Numbered from the stretch's first letter, positions 36,163 to 44,912 are shown. The stretch: DNA of 64,000 bases from Clostridia bacterium (GCA_017410455.1 JAFQQT010000004.1:124001-188000); one strand, 5' to 3'. The notes: a model not told the origin generated them from the letters alone. Numbers and translations: made by a program.

Positions 36163-37113
36163 ATGAGCAAGATGGAACAGTCCCGCCGCGAGTTTCTGCG
36201 TTCTGCCGGCAAGGTCGCCCTGGGCGCCGCCGCTCTGACCGCTGTCCCCGCCGTTCTGACCACCGCGAAGGCTGACGACGCGATCGCCGCGCCCGCCTTC
36301 CCCTGGACCTGGCCCGGCCTGGATGTTGCCGAGGTGCAGGACAAGATCTACGCCAACTTCTTCGCCAAGGGCGGCTGCTGCGCGGGCGTTGCCTCCGGCA
36401 TCCTGGATCTGCTGGCTGAGAAGTACGGCTATCCCTACAACCAGATCGATGGCCGCATGTTCGCCCATGGCGGCGGTGGCTACGGCCGTCGCAACCTGTG
36501 CGGCTCCCTGGGTGGCGCCTTCGCCGTGCTGAACCTGTTCGCCACCGGTTCTGACATGTCCGGCATCCGCACCAAGATGTACGAGTGGTACGAGAGCACC
36601 AACCTGCCCATCTACCAGCCCGCTGACAAGCCCGAGCATCCCGTCCACACCGTCGCCGGTTCTGAGCTGTGCAAGGACTCCGTCGGCAACTGGATGGCCG
36701 CTTCCGGCTACGAGTTCGGCTCCTCCGAGCGCGGCGTGCGCTGCGCCTCCCTGTCCGCTGACGTGGGCGGCCGCGTGGTGCAGTACCTGAACGCGCTGTA
36801 CGGCTTCGGCCCCGCCGTTGAGGAAGCCGCTGCTCCCGCTGAGCCCGCTCTGGCTGCCAACGAGTACATCGGCGTCGGCAAGGGCTTCGGCGGCGAGATC
36901 AAGGTCAAGGTCACCATGGACGGCGACAAGATCGCCAAGATCGAGGTCCTGTCCCACGGCGAGACCGCCGGCATCTCCGACAAGGGCTTCGGCCTGATCG
37001 ACGCCATCATCGCCAACAACGGCACCAATGGCATCGACGTCGCTTCCGGCGCGACCTACACCTCCAACGGCCTGATGGAAGCCATCAACGACGCTCTGTC
37101 CCAGGTCAAGTAA
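36163..37113 (+). CDS. Tat-exported redox protein: C_GCAxxG_C_C plus FMN-binding domain
   Basis: 316-residue exported protein. The leader SRREFLRSAGKVALGAAAL is a twin-arginine signal (residues 8-26), cleaved near TTAKADD. The first domain has GGCCAGVASG and cysteines at LCGS, LCKD and RCAS, matching the C_GCAxxG_C_C family, likely binding a metal cluster or haem. An alanine/proline linker leads to a C-terminal FMN-binding domain whose SGATYTSNG motif resembles the site where FMN is covalently attached to Thr. ATG 36163 is preferred to ATG 36157 by spacing from CAGGAGGA. It is divergent from tatBAC, whose products should export it. Confidence 0.87.
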   Translation: MSKMEQSRREFLRSAGKVALGAAALTAVPAVLTTAKADDAIAAPAFPWTWPGLDVAEVQDKIYANFFAKGGCCAGVASGILDLLAEKYGYPYNQIDGRMFAHGGGGYGRRNLCGSLGGAFAVLNLFATGSDMSGIRTKMYEWYESTNLPIYQPADKPEHPVHTVAGSELCKDSVGNWMAASGYEFGSSERGVRCASLSADVGGRVVQYLNALYGFGPAVEEAAAPAEPALAANEYIGVGKGFGGEIKVKVTMDGDKIAKIEVLSHGETAGISDKGFGLIDAIIANNGTNGIDVASGATYTSNGLMEAINDALSQVK

Positions 37114-37126
37114 GCATTCGATCCCA

Positions 37127-37158
37127 CGCTCTCCGGTTTCGGCCGGGGAGCCTTTTTT
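37127..37158 (+). terminator. Terminator after Tat-substrate gene
   Basis: Hairpin with CTCTCCGG pairing to CCGGGGAG, followed by CCTTTTTT, 14 bases after the stop codon. Confidence 0.75.
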
Positions 37159-37160
37159 GA

Positions 37161-37303
37161 AATTATGAATCAGGAATTATGAATTAGGAATTTGGTTTGT
37201 GGCACAGGGGGTGTGCCGGACAGCAAAGCGCCGGATGCGTTGCGGACATCCGGCGCCATTTTCAATTCATAATTCCTAATTCATAATTCATAATTCATGA
37301 TTC
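37161..37303. repeat. Inverted-repeat element with internal hairpin
   Basis: AT-rich arms flank a GC-rich core. A perfect 19-bp inverted repeat (GAATTATGAATTAGGAATT, 37174-37192; its complement at 37271-37289) lies within arms made of tandem AATTATGAAT-like units. In the middle GCGCCGGATG / CATCCGGCGC (37228-37237, 37247-37256) forms a 10-bp stem. No transposase frame is inside, so it resembles a small non-autonomous element that also separates two convergent genes. Confidence 0.7.
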
Positions 37304-38540
37304 ACTCCCCAACGCCCCAGAGGGTTTCGCCGTCCTTTGAGAGCAGCGTGCAGGCAATGCGGCTTCCCTGACGGTAAACAAGGCCTTCCCAATCCTTACA
37401 GAAGAGCTTCATGCGGATGACGTCCCCTTCGCGCTGGGCTTCAGTCTGCGCGAGGGTTACCGGGCGGCCGTAGACCACGTCGCTGTTGCAGCGGCTCAGG
37501 TACACCATGCGCCACCGCTCCGGCAGCTCGCCGGCGGTTTCCAGCGGGCCATATTCGCGCGGCAGCGGCCAGGCCATGGCGCGGCCATCCGCCGCCATCA
37601 GCAGCTGACGCACCTGCAGGAAGGGCGGGCCCATGCGGCCCTCCGGGCGGGCGTGGTGCACCACCCAGACGCTGCCGTCCCGCTCGTGCAGGAGGCTGTT
37701 GTGCCCGGTGGCCTTTACGCCGGAGAAAGTCAGCTCCGGCGGCATGGGCGGCCTGTCCGGACGCACGGGCATGCCCCGCAGGTCGAGGGCCGTCTCCAGG
37801 CCGGGGATGTCGAAGTTGTACCCGCCGCAGAGCTTGTCCCCCGGATGGTGGATGGGGTCGGGGTCGGTCATCACGAAGCCCTGGGAATCCTCGTAGGGGC
37901 CGGTGATCTCCTTCGAATACGCCACGCGAATGTGGTAGTCGCGGCCCAGGTCGCCCCAGGAGGTGAACAGCACGAACCGGTCGCTGGGCGCGTGGTACCA
38001 CAGGTAGCCGCCTTCGATGGCCTGATGGCCGCCTCCGGCGATAAGCTTCCCCTCGTGGTATTCCTCCGGGAAGCCCTCCGCGTTCAGCGGCAGGATGCGG
38101 ATCCCGCCGAAAAAGCTGCCGTACACCAGCCAGTCCTTGCCGTCGCGGTCCGCGCAGACGCAGGGGTCGATGGCGTTGGCCTGCGTGAAGGTGTCGCTGT
38201 GCTGGGAGACCACGACATCCCCCCGGTAAGTATAGGGGCCGCAGGGATCGGCGGACTCCGCCAGGCCAATGACCGAGCAGGTCTTGCCCGGACGGCTGGC
38301 GCAGCAGTACAGCCGCCACACGTCGCCGCGCCTGACCAGCTCCGGCGCCCAGAAGTGATCCGTGCCCACATGGCGACGGACGGAATCCGGCGTCTCCGGC
38401 AGGAGCGAGAAGGGCTCGGACCACGCCTGCAGATCGCAGGACGTCCGCCCGGTCACGTTGTGATGGCCCAGATCCGTGGACAGGCCGAGGTAGCCATTCT
38501 CCAGCGCAATGATCGTCGGGTCATGAAAGGGTGCAAACAT
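37302..38540 (-). CDS. GH43-family glycosidase (arabinanase-like)
   Basis: 412-residue cytoplasmic-looking (no signal peptide) glycoside hydrolase of family 43, resembling endo-1,5-alpha-arabinanases. The five-bladed propeller motifs are visible: HDPTII with D7 as a candidate base, DHFWAPEL, AIDPCVCADRDGKDWLVYGSFFGGI and EGGYLWYHAP, where the acidic residue is in the usual acid place, then GHNSLLHERDGSVWVVHHAR. ATG 38540 is preferred to ATG 38546 because GGAGG abuts the latter. Own consensus promoter (38587-38615), diverging from GH5. Substrate arabinan or arabinoxylan fragments, inferred. Confidence 0.85.
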   Translation of the reverse strand: MFAPFHDPTIIALENGYLGLSTDLGHHNVTGRTSCDLQAWSEPFSLLPETPDSVRRHVGTDHFWAPELVRRGDVWRLYCCASRPGKTCSVIGLAESADPCGPYTYRGDVVVSQHSDTFTQANAIDPCVCADRDGKDWLVYGSFFGGIRILPLNAEGFPEEYHEGKLIAGGGHQAIEGGYLWYHAPSDRFVLFTSWGDLGRDYHIRVAYSKEITGPYEDSQGFVMTDPDPIHHPGDKLCGGYNFDIPGLETALDLRGMPVRPDRPPMPPELTFSGVKATGHNSLLHERDGSVWVVHHARPEGRMGPPFLQVRQLLMAADGRAMAWPLPREYGPLETAGELPERWRMVYLSRCNSDVVYGRPVTLAQTEAQREGDVIRMKLFCKDWEGLVYRQGSRIACTLLSKDGETLWGVGE

Positions 38541-38586
38541 CGTCATCCTCCAGCATCAGGTATTGGTTCCGTTATCTGCTGATCCG

Positions 38587-38615
38587 ATTATACCGCCATC
38601 CGCCAGCGCTGTCAA
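38587..38615 (-). promoter_or_regulatory. Consensus promoter of GH43 gene
   Basis: Minus strand TTGACA (38615-38610), a 17-base spacer and TATAAT (38592-38587). Confidence 0.9.
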
Positions 38616-38648
38616 CTGCGCAGTACATCACAGAAACAAAGGAAACCA

Positions 38649-38678
38649 TTGACAGAAACCGTTTTCGGATGGTATCAT
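38649..38678 (+). promoter_or_regulatory. Promoter and LacI-type operator of GH5 gene
   Basis: TTGACA (38649-38654), an 18-base spacer and TATCAT (38673-38678). Inside the spacer lies GAAACCGTTTTC (38655-38666), a match to the LacI-family operator pattern GAAAnCGnTTTC, so a sugar-responsive LacI-type or CcpA-type repressor probably blocks this promoter. Confidence 0.72.
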
Positions 38679-38729
38679 ATGGGCAGAAACCGCTGCTTCT
38701 GCAGCTGTATATGAAAGGATGAAACGAGC

Positions 38730-40520
38730 ATGAAGAACAGTCTGCTGCGCCTTGCGAGCCTGCTGCTGTCCGCGATGATGCTGCTGGCCTGCGTGCCCGC
38801 GATGGCAGAGTCTGCTGACGACGGCGTGATGCGCGAGGGTCTCACCGCCCTCGAAGTGACCCGCCTGATGGGCAACGGCACCAACCTGGGCAACACCATG
38901 GAGGCCTGTGACACCAACAACATCCGCCCCGGCAACTCTCCCCTGACCTACGAGGTCTGCTGGGGCCAGCCCGTCACCACGCAGGAGATGCTCTACGCCA
39001 TGAAGGCCGCCGGCTTTGATACCATCCGCATCCCCGTGGCCTGGATGACCAACGCCACCACCCTGGCCATCGACGGCAGCTACATCATCGATTCCGACTA
39101 CCTGGACCGCGTGGCCGAAATCGTTGACTACGCCCGCAACGCCGGCATGTACGTCATCATCAACGACCACTGGGACGGCGGCTGGTGGGGCATGTTCGGC
39201 TCCGAGAGCGCCGAGACCCGTCAGCTGGCCATGGACGCCTACATCGGCATGTGGACGCAGATCGCCGTGCGCTTCGCCGATTACAGCGACTACGTCATCT
39301 TTGAATCCGCCAACGAGGAGCTGGGCGGCCGCTTCGACGAGAACAGCGTCTACTGCTCCGATTCCGTCGTGACCTACCTGAGCGATGACGAGCGCTATGA
39401 GCTGACCAATCTGGTCAACCAGACCTTCGTTGACACCGTGCGCATGACCGGCGGCAACAACGAGCAGCGCTTCCTGCTCATCGCCGGTTACAGCACCAAC
39501 ATCGACCAGACCTGCGACCCCCGCTTCCAGATGCCCACCGATACCGCCGAGAACAAGCTGCTCATTTCCGTGCACTACTACGATCCCTGGAGCTACTGCG
39601 GCGCGTCCACTGCTGGCGGCGCCACCGCCTGGGGCACCATCTCCGACTTCGAGTACATGGATCAGCAGCTGGCCAAGATGACCAAATTCACCCAGCAGGG
39701 CTACGGCGTGGTCATCGGCGAATACGGCGCGCTGCCCGGCAACGACGGCCTGAAGGCCAACACCATTGCCTACCACAAGCACTTCCTCGACCTGTGCGAC
39801 TACTACGACCTGACCTCCACCCTGTGGGACTGCAGCGGCATGTTCGTCCGCCGCGATCTCGCCTTCTGCGATGCGGACCTGGCCGCCCTGTATGCCGGCC
39901 GCGACCGCGCCACCGAGGAAGGCCGCGACTACGCTGAGATCCAGGCCGCCGCCCGCGCCAGCGCCGATGCGACCATCGCCTCCGCCCCTGCCACCTTCGT
40001 CAAGGACGCCATCGTCGTGGATGACCAGACCGCCGTGGCCTGGATCATGTGGAACGACGGCGGCTGGGCCCTGTCCTATTCCGTGGGCGACGATTACAAC
40101 CCCGACTCCATCTCCGGCGGCATGAAGGTCACGGACGTGGAGATCACCGGCCCCGGCACCTACACCGTCGGCATCGACTTCACCGGCACCTCCCAGGGCT
40201 ACAGCGCCTCCGTCGCCTTCGCGGCCCTGGCCATCGCCAATGGCGAGCTCCTCTACCCCGGCTACGTCATCGACATCAAGGAAGTGCTGATCGATGGCGA
40301 AGTCTACCGCCTCAAGGGCCGCGGCTACACCACCAGCGACAACGGTGTCACCACCCGCGTCAACCTCTACAACGAGTGGGTGACCGCCGTCCCCAAGACC
40401 GCCCGCATGCACTACGGCAACCTGGCCGGCGCCACCCCCACCCCCATCAACCGCAACGACGCCGCCATCGCCCAGATCCACACCATCTACATCACCTTCG
40501 AATACGGCCCCCAGAAGTAA
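38730..40520 (+). CDS. Secreted GH5 family cellulase-like enzyme
   Basis: 596-residue secreted endoglucanase-like protein. A leader ends at VPAMAES (near residue 28). The catalytic TIM barrel spans about 45-390: GTNLGNTME, the FDTIRIPVAW strand, INDHWDGG, the acid/base E196 in ESANEE and the nucleophile E331 in VIGEYGAL. The C-terminal 190 residues form an accessory beta-sandwich domain (VAWIMWNDGGWALSYSVGDDYNP, AVSFAA-like), possibly carbohydrate binding. GAAAGGA precedes ATG 38730. Expression is likely gated by the LacI-type site. Confidence 0.9.
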   Translation: MKNSLLRLASLLLSAMMLLACVPAMAESADDGVMREGLTALEVTRLMGNGTNLGNTMEACDTNNIRPGNSPLTYEVCWGQPVTTQEMLYAMKAAGFDTIRIPVAWMTNATTLAIDGSYIIDSDYLDRVAEIVDYARNAGMYVIINDHWDGGWWGMFGSESAETRQLAMDAYIGMWTQIAVRFADYSDYVIFESANEELGGRFDENSVYCSDSVVTYLSDDERYELTNLVNQTFVDTVRMTGGNNEQRFLLIAGYSTNIDQTCDPRFQMPTDTAENKLLISVHYYDPWSYCGASTAGGATAWGTISDFEYMDQQLAKMTKFTQQGYGVVIGEYGALPGNDGLKANTIAYHKHFLDLCDYYDLTSTLWDCSGMFVRRDLAFCDADLAALYAGRDRATEEGRDYAEIQAAARASADATIASAPATFVKDAIVVDDQTAVAWIMWNDGGWALSYSVGDDYNPDSISGGMKVTDVEITGPGTYTVGIDFTGTSQGYSASVAFAALAIANGELLYPGYVIDIKEVLIDGEVYRLKGRGYTTSDNGVTTRVNLYNEWVTAVPKTARMHYGNLAGATPTPINRNDAAIAQIHTIYITFEYGPQK

Positions 40521-40543
40521 GCCTCTGAACCAGACAAAACACG

Positions 40544-40585
40544 CGCCCCCGTCAGCACCGGTGCACCGGACTGGCGGGGGCGTTC
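40544..40585 (+). terminator. Terminator after GH5 gene
   Basis: Stem CGCCCCCGTCAG / CTGGCGGGGGCG followed by TT; the U tract is short. Confidence 0.6.
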
Positions 40586-40635
40586 TTCATCTCAGCGCAG
40601 CCCTTCCTGGCAGACAACGAAAAGCTCGGCACATA

Positions 40636-40673
40636 AAAGCTCCCGGCCCGCTTCATGAGCAGGTCGGGAGCCA
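40636..40673 (-). terminator. Terminator after nitroreductase-like gene
   Basis: Minus strand stem GGCTCCCGA / CGGGAGC followed by TTTTATG, just after the stop at 40680. Confidence 0.75.
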
Positions 40674-40679
40674 TTTTGC

Positions 40680-41423
40680 TTACTTCACGAAGCTGACCAT
40701 GCTGTCCACATCGTTGCGGACAGAGGCGCTCGTGGTGGCGTCCACCGCGGGAACACCGATCAGCAGCACGGCCACGGCGGTGTAAGACTTGTCCACGCCC
40801 AGCTTCTCGCACAGCGCGTCATGGTTGGTGCCATTGAGCGTCATCGTGGGAGAAGACACGATCTTCGTGCCATAGCCCAGAGCGGTGGCGGCGATGACCA
40901 TGTTCTGCGTCGCAAGGCCGCAGTCGAAGTTCGCATCAGGAGACATGGTGGCCGGATTCATGTAGATCACGATGGCAACGGGAGAGTCGCCCATGGCAGC
41001 CTTCGCGCTGGTGGAAGCAGCAGGCGCGCCGCTGCTGGCGCTTTCACCGGCAGAATCACCGCTGCTGGCGCCGTCATCGGCAGGCATGCCGCTGCTGGCA
41101 GCGTCACCGGCAGGAGCACCGCTGCTGGCACCGTCATCAGTGGCGGGCACAGCGGCAGCGGAAGCGCCACCGCCTGCGATCTCAGCCATCACATCGGGAT
41201 TCGTGATCGCAACGAAGTACCAGGGCTGCTGGTTGATGGCGCTGGCAGCGGCCAGACCAGCCTGCAGGATGGCGACGAGGTCCTCATCCTTCACAGCTGC
41301 ATCGGAGAAAGCCTGGGTAGTTCCGGCGGTCATGATCACCTGAACGGTCTCATTCTCCGCAAACACGGGCATCGCGCCCAGGCAGAGCATCATCGCAACC
41401 AGGATAGCCAGCATTCTCTTCAT
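40680..41423 (-). CDS. Exported nitroreductase-like protein with repeat insert
   Basis: 247-residue protein with a signal peptide (cleavage near VFAEN). The mature sequence has two halves of a nitroreductase-like fold, INQQPWYFVAI and the CGLATQNMVIAATALGYGTKI helix region. Between them (about 88-140) is a low-complexity insert of 10-residue units containing ASSG. Nitroreductases bind FMN and are usually cytoplasmic; export would need a folded or covalently bound cofactor. FMN binding is not proven here. GAAAGGGG precedes the start. Confidence 0.75.
   Translation of the reverse strand: MKRMLAILVAMMLCLGAMPVFAENETVQVIMTAGTTQAFSDAAVKDEDLVAILQAGLAAASAINQQPWYFVAITNPDVMAEIAGGGASAAAVPATDDGASSGAPAGDAASSGMPADDGASSGDSAGESASSGAPAASTSAKAAMGDSPVAIVIYMNPATMSPDANFDCGLATQNMVIAATALGYGTKIVSSPTMTLNGTNHDALCEKLGVDKSYTAVAVLLIGVPAVDATTSASVRNDVDSMVSFVK
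41021..41140 (-). repeat. Four 30-bp coding tandem repeats
   Basis: Units of 30 bases (GCTGCTGGC cores at 41031, 41061, 41091 and 41121) encode about ten-residue ASSG repeats in the nitroreductase-like gene. Prone to slippage, so copy number may vary. Confidence 0.85.
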
Positions 41424-41691
41424 TGTTCAAGTTCCCCTTTCTGTTGTTAAGGCATTCGCAATATACAGGTTTCATGCCGCGCAGGAAAAGCTGAACCACT
41501 CCGCCGTAAACGCTGCAGAACGAACAGTTGACGCCTCTCGCTCAACAAACGCGCAGTGCAGAAAGCCTTTACTTTACTTATGAAACCTTTGCAATCATGA
41601 TACTGTTCTTATGTGATGAACAGCTGAACATACTATTAACGAACCGTAAATTCGTTTTGCTCGCACCGGTCTGCAGATTGTGCAGCCGTAA
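41424..41691. other. Intergenic region of about 270 bp
   Basis: AT-rich for this genome, with no convincing reading frame. It should contain the promoter of the nitroreductase-like gene (a TATATT near 41459-41464 on the minus strand with a weak -35 box) and ends at the ABC operon terminator. I see nothing else. Confidence 0.5.
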
Positions 41692-41728
41692 AGCAAATGC
41701 GCCCCGCAGCATGGTACCGCAGGGCGCA
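41692..41728 (-). terminator. Terminator of DUF3798 ABC operon
   Basis: Minus strand hairpin TGCGCCCTGC / GCGGGGCGCA followed by TTTGCTTT, 10 bases after the permease stop. Confidence 0.75.
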
Positions 41729-41738
41729 GGATCTGCGT

Positions 41739-43040
41739 TTACTCCGTCAGGGCTTCCTTTGCGGACTTCTTCTTCTGAATGCCGCTCCAGGCATGCATCA
41801 CCAGCGCCGCAGCGATAACGCCGTAGCTGATGAACACGCGGAAGTACTCGCCGATGGCAGAGTCGCCGAAGAGGTTCTTGCCCGCCGGCGGAGCCACGAT
41901 GAACAGCAGGTGGAAGAGGATACAGCCCAGGATGGCCTGACCGTTGGTGGCCTTGCGCACGCCGGCGCCGCCCACCAGGATGGCCGCGCCTGCGTACAGG
42001 CCGACCTGCTCGTGCGCGCCATAGGTCTGGAAGGAGCCCATGTTCTGCACGAAGATCAGCTGGCCCCAGCCCGCCAGGACGGTGGAGATCATGATGGCGA
42101 TCACGCGCACCTTATCCACATTGATGCCCGAGGCATTGGCAACGGTGCGGTTCTGACCCACCGCGCGGAACTGCTGACCCAGACGGGTCCGGAGCAGGCC
42201 CGTGTTGAACAGGCACAGCACGCCCACCACGATGAAGGTGACCATGGGCACCTTGACCATGGAGAACACAGAGGCAACCGCAGGGATCTGCAGCAGCATT
42301 GCGAACGCACCCATGATGCCCATATAGGTCAGCGCCTTTTCGGTCTTGATCTTCTTTGCAACGAGCATCACCACAACAACCAGGAACAGCACAGCAAAAA
42401 TCAGATGGGTTGCTTCCACGAAAGGCATGGACCAGAGGCCGTCCAGCGCATACTTGAAGCCGCGCTCGGTGGACAGGTCAATGGTGTTGGCAACGCCAGT
42501 GGAGCCCTTGATGACAAGACCCGGGGCGTTCAGCGGGATCAGGTTGCCGAAGATAAACAGGAACAGCAGCTGGTACAGACCATTGGCGAAGTAGCCCAGG
42601 ATCAGGCCGCCGATCATCTCCTGCCCCTTCATCTTGTTCAGGAGCTTGCCGATCAGGAAGCCGAAGAAGGCTGCCAGCGGCACGGTCATCAGCGCCGCCA
42701 GCATCATGCCCGGCAGACCGCTGACGCCCCACTCGATGACCCACAGCACGGAAATCTGCGCAGCCATAGCGCCGATGGTGATGGCAAAGTTGATGCCCAT
42801 GCCGGCCACGATCGGGATGATCAGCGCCAGCACAATAAAGGCGTTGCGGCTCAGGCGGCCGAACAGCTCGTACATCACATAGCTCAGGGACTGACCGCTG
42901 AAGGCCAGGCACACGATGCACATCACGACGAACATGATGGTCACGGCGTTCTCGCGGAAAAGGCGGCCCCAATTGGTTTTCTGACGCACAGGCGCCTTGC
43001 TGGCAGCCGTATCGATACCTGAATTGACATTATCACGCAC
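41739..43040 (-). CDS. ABC transporter permease (BPD_transp_2 type), second of pair
   Basis: 433-residue inner-membrane permease of the ribose/nucleoside-type family, about ten hydrophobic segments. Features are the FGFLIGKLLNKMKGQEMIGGLILGYFANGLY stretch (cytoplasmic coupling region) and the RTRLGQQFRAVGQNRTVANASGINVDKVR motif with the EAA-like loop. It pairs with the larger permease upstream. The start is GTG 43040, 8 bases after GGAGG, overlapping the upstream stop; GTG 43049 is an alternative. Last gene of the operon. Confidence 0.87.
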   Translation of the reverse strand: MRDNVNSGIDTAASKAPVRQKTNWGRLFRENAVTIMFVVMCIVCLAFSGQSLSYVMYELFGRLSRNAFIVLALIIPIVAGMGINFAITIGAMAAQISVLWVIEWGVSGLPGMMLAALMTVPLAAFFGFLIGKLLNKMKGQEMIGGLILGYFANGLYQLLFLFIFGNLIPLNAPGLVIKGSTGVANTIDLSTERGFKYALDGLWSMPFVEATHLIFAVLFLVVVVMLVAKKIKTEKALTYMGIMGAFAMLLQIPAVASVFSMVKVPMVTFIVVGVLCLFNTGLLRTRLGQQFRAVGQNRTVANASGINVDKVRVIAIMISTVLAGWGQLIFVQNMGSFQTYGAHEQVGLYAGAAILVGGAGVRKATNGQAILGCILFHLLFIVAPPAGKNLFGDSAIGEYFRVFISYGVIAAALVMHAWSGIQKKKSAKEALTE

Positions 43041-44901
43041 GAGACTCACCTCCAGACTTGGTCAGGGCATAGAGGATGATGCCGTTGGAGATCAGGATGC
43101 GCAGGGTCTCGGAAATGGTGGAACCGGGAACCAGCACGTTCGCAACGGGCATACCCAGCGTCAGCACGCCCTGGAACAGGAAGGTGCCGATGATGACATG
43201 GCTGATCTTGCAGCGGGACGTGGACGCGCCGCCGATGAGGATGGCGGAAGCCGCGATGAAGCCCATCTGGCGGGGCGCAGTGTAAAGCTGCATGAAGCCG
43301 TAGCTCTGGGAGTAAACCAGGATGCCGATGGCGCCCAGCACGGTGGACAGCACCGTACCGATGATGCGCATCTTATCCACATTGATGCCGGTGGCCTCCG
43401 CAAAGCGGGGGTTGTTGCCCACGGCAGACATGGCCACGCCCGTCTTGGAGCGAGTGAAGAGCCACATCAGGAAGCACATCAGCGCCATGAACAGCAGCAG
43501 GCCGGTGGGAATGGTGAAGTCGCCAATCTCAAAGGCCAGGAAGTCATCCAGGATGTGCTTGAAATTGGTGGAGTCCAGACCGATGGTGTTGCGCAGGCCG
43601 GTACCCATGGGCCAGCGCAGCTTCAGGCTGTTGAAGGGCAGCACCAGCCAGGCGATGCACATCAGCGACACGATGGAGAAGCCGACGTAAGTCGTCACGG
43701 ACATCTCCTCGCCCTTGAGGCGGTTGAGCAGCAGCGCGTACAGCCAGCCGCACACAGCCGCGATCAGGCAGCCCACAGCAATGGCCACGATGAAGCCCCA
43801 CACGCCGGGGATACCCCACTCGATGGTGCACAGGCCACCGATCAGGCCAGCCACCAGGCCGATGGGCAGGCCCAGGTTCAGGCTGATGCCGCACTGGATG
43901 CCGGGAACCATCGCCAGCACCATCACCGCGTTCATGCCCATGCGCACCAGCGTGTTGGACAGCAGGGACGGCAGGCTCAGGTCGAACCACAGGCACATGA
44001 AGCACAGCATGATGAAGAACACGCCCAGCACGATGCGCGGGATGCCCAGCTTCTTGCACAGCGTTTCATAGAAGAGCACGATCAGCGCCAGCACGATCAG
44101 CGCCGCAGTGCCGTAGAGCAGGTCGTCCGCATAGCGGATCAGCCATGCATTGACAGGATTGGTCAGCGCTTCGCCGCTGCCGGCAGCCATGTAGCGGTCG
44201 TACAGCTGGGTGAAGCCCTCGCCCTGCTGCAGCACCACGTTGGTGATGGTGGGCTTCAGGGTCTTCAGCGCACTGTCATCCAGCGCGGGGTAAATCTGCA
44301 TGAGGGCCTCGCCGACGGCCACGAAGGACTCGTCCGCGCTAGCCAGCGCCGCTTCCATTTCAGGCGTGGCAACGAAGCCGGACATGTCAACCGTCACAGG
44401 CTTCTCCTCGCCCACCTCCTGGCCAGCGTCGATCTTGGCCTGGCGCTCCGCTTCAGCAGCCGCTTCAGCTTCCGCCATGTGCGCTTCGACGTAGGCTTCC
44501 TCAGCGGCGGTCTTCAGGTCGTAGTAAACCTCCAGCTGCGCGGCGTATTCCGCCACAACAGGCAGCAGGATGGCCGTATCCGCCTGGGGCTCAACGCCCT
44601 CGCTCTCATACTTCGCGCGGGTCTCCGCCATGGCTTCCTCGGCCTTGACCTTGCGCTCCTTGAGCGACAGGCCCTCCGCCTTGCCCTTTGCCATCGCTTC
44701 CTCGCGGGCGATCTCGACATAGGTATCAACAAGGCCGACGCCCGTCACGTCCAGCAGGGTGCGGATGCGCAGCTCCTCAATGATAGCAGTGGCCTTTTCA
44801 CCGCTTCGCTGGGGCAGGTGGATACCGCCCACGACAGCCATCACCACAGCCACGGCCACCAGTACGATGGCAACGATCCGCTGCACTTTATTCTTCGTCA
44901 C
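43033..44901 (-). CDS. ABC transporter permease with large N-terminal external domain
   Basis: 622-residue permease. The first membrane helix (about 8-27) is followed by some 235 residues of mostly charged, helical sequence, including a long coiled-coil-like stretch rich in Ala, Glu and Lys (about 60-165). The standard permease core of about nine helices follows from residue 270, with NRLKGEEMSVTTYVG and RSKTGVAMSAVGNNPRFAEATGINVDKMR. The usual family length is 320-400, so the extra domain, outside the membrane, is unusual. GTG start at 44901 follows AGGTGAG. Confidence 0.86.
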   Translation of the reverse strand: MTKNKVQRIVAIVLVAVAVVMAVVGGIHLPQRSGEKATAIIEELRIRTLLDVTGVGLVDTYVEIAREEAMAKGKAEGLSLKERKVKAEEAMAETRAKYESEGVEPQADTAILLPVVAEYAAQLEVYYDLKTAAEEAYVEAHMAEAEAAAEAERQAKIDAGQEVGEEKPVTVDMSGFVATPEMEAALASADESFVAVGEALMQIYPALDDSALKTLKPTITNVVLQQGEGFTQLYDRYMAAGSGEALTNPVNAWLIRYADDLLYGTAALIVLALIVLFYETLCKKLGIPRIVLGVFFIMLCFMCLWFDLSLPSLLSNTLVRMGMNAVMVLAMVPGIQCGISLNLGLPIGLVAGLIGGLCTIEWGIPGVWGFIVAIAVGCLIAAVCGWLYALLLNRLKGEEMSVTTYVGFSIVSLMCIAWLVLPFNSLKLRWPMGTGLRNTIGLDSTNFKHILDDFLAFEIGDFTIPTGLLLFMALMCFLMWLFTRSKTGVAMSAVGNNPRFAEATGINVDKMRIIGTVLSTVLGAIGILVYSQSYGFMQLYTAPRQMGFIAASAILIGGASTSRCKISHVIIGTFLFQGVLTLGMPVANVLVPGSTISETLRILISNGIILYALTKSGGESRA

Positions 44902-44912
44902 TGTATCTCACC

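Noticed and set aside
37161-37303. Insertion sequence
   Set aside because: No transposase frame in or near the inverted repeats; kept only as a repeat element.
38628-40481. 617-residue minus-strand frame opposite the GH5 gene
   Set aside because: Shadow of the GH5 coding frame; composition is low-complexity and it would cross the GH5 promoter region.
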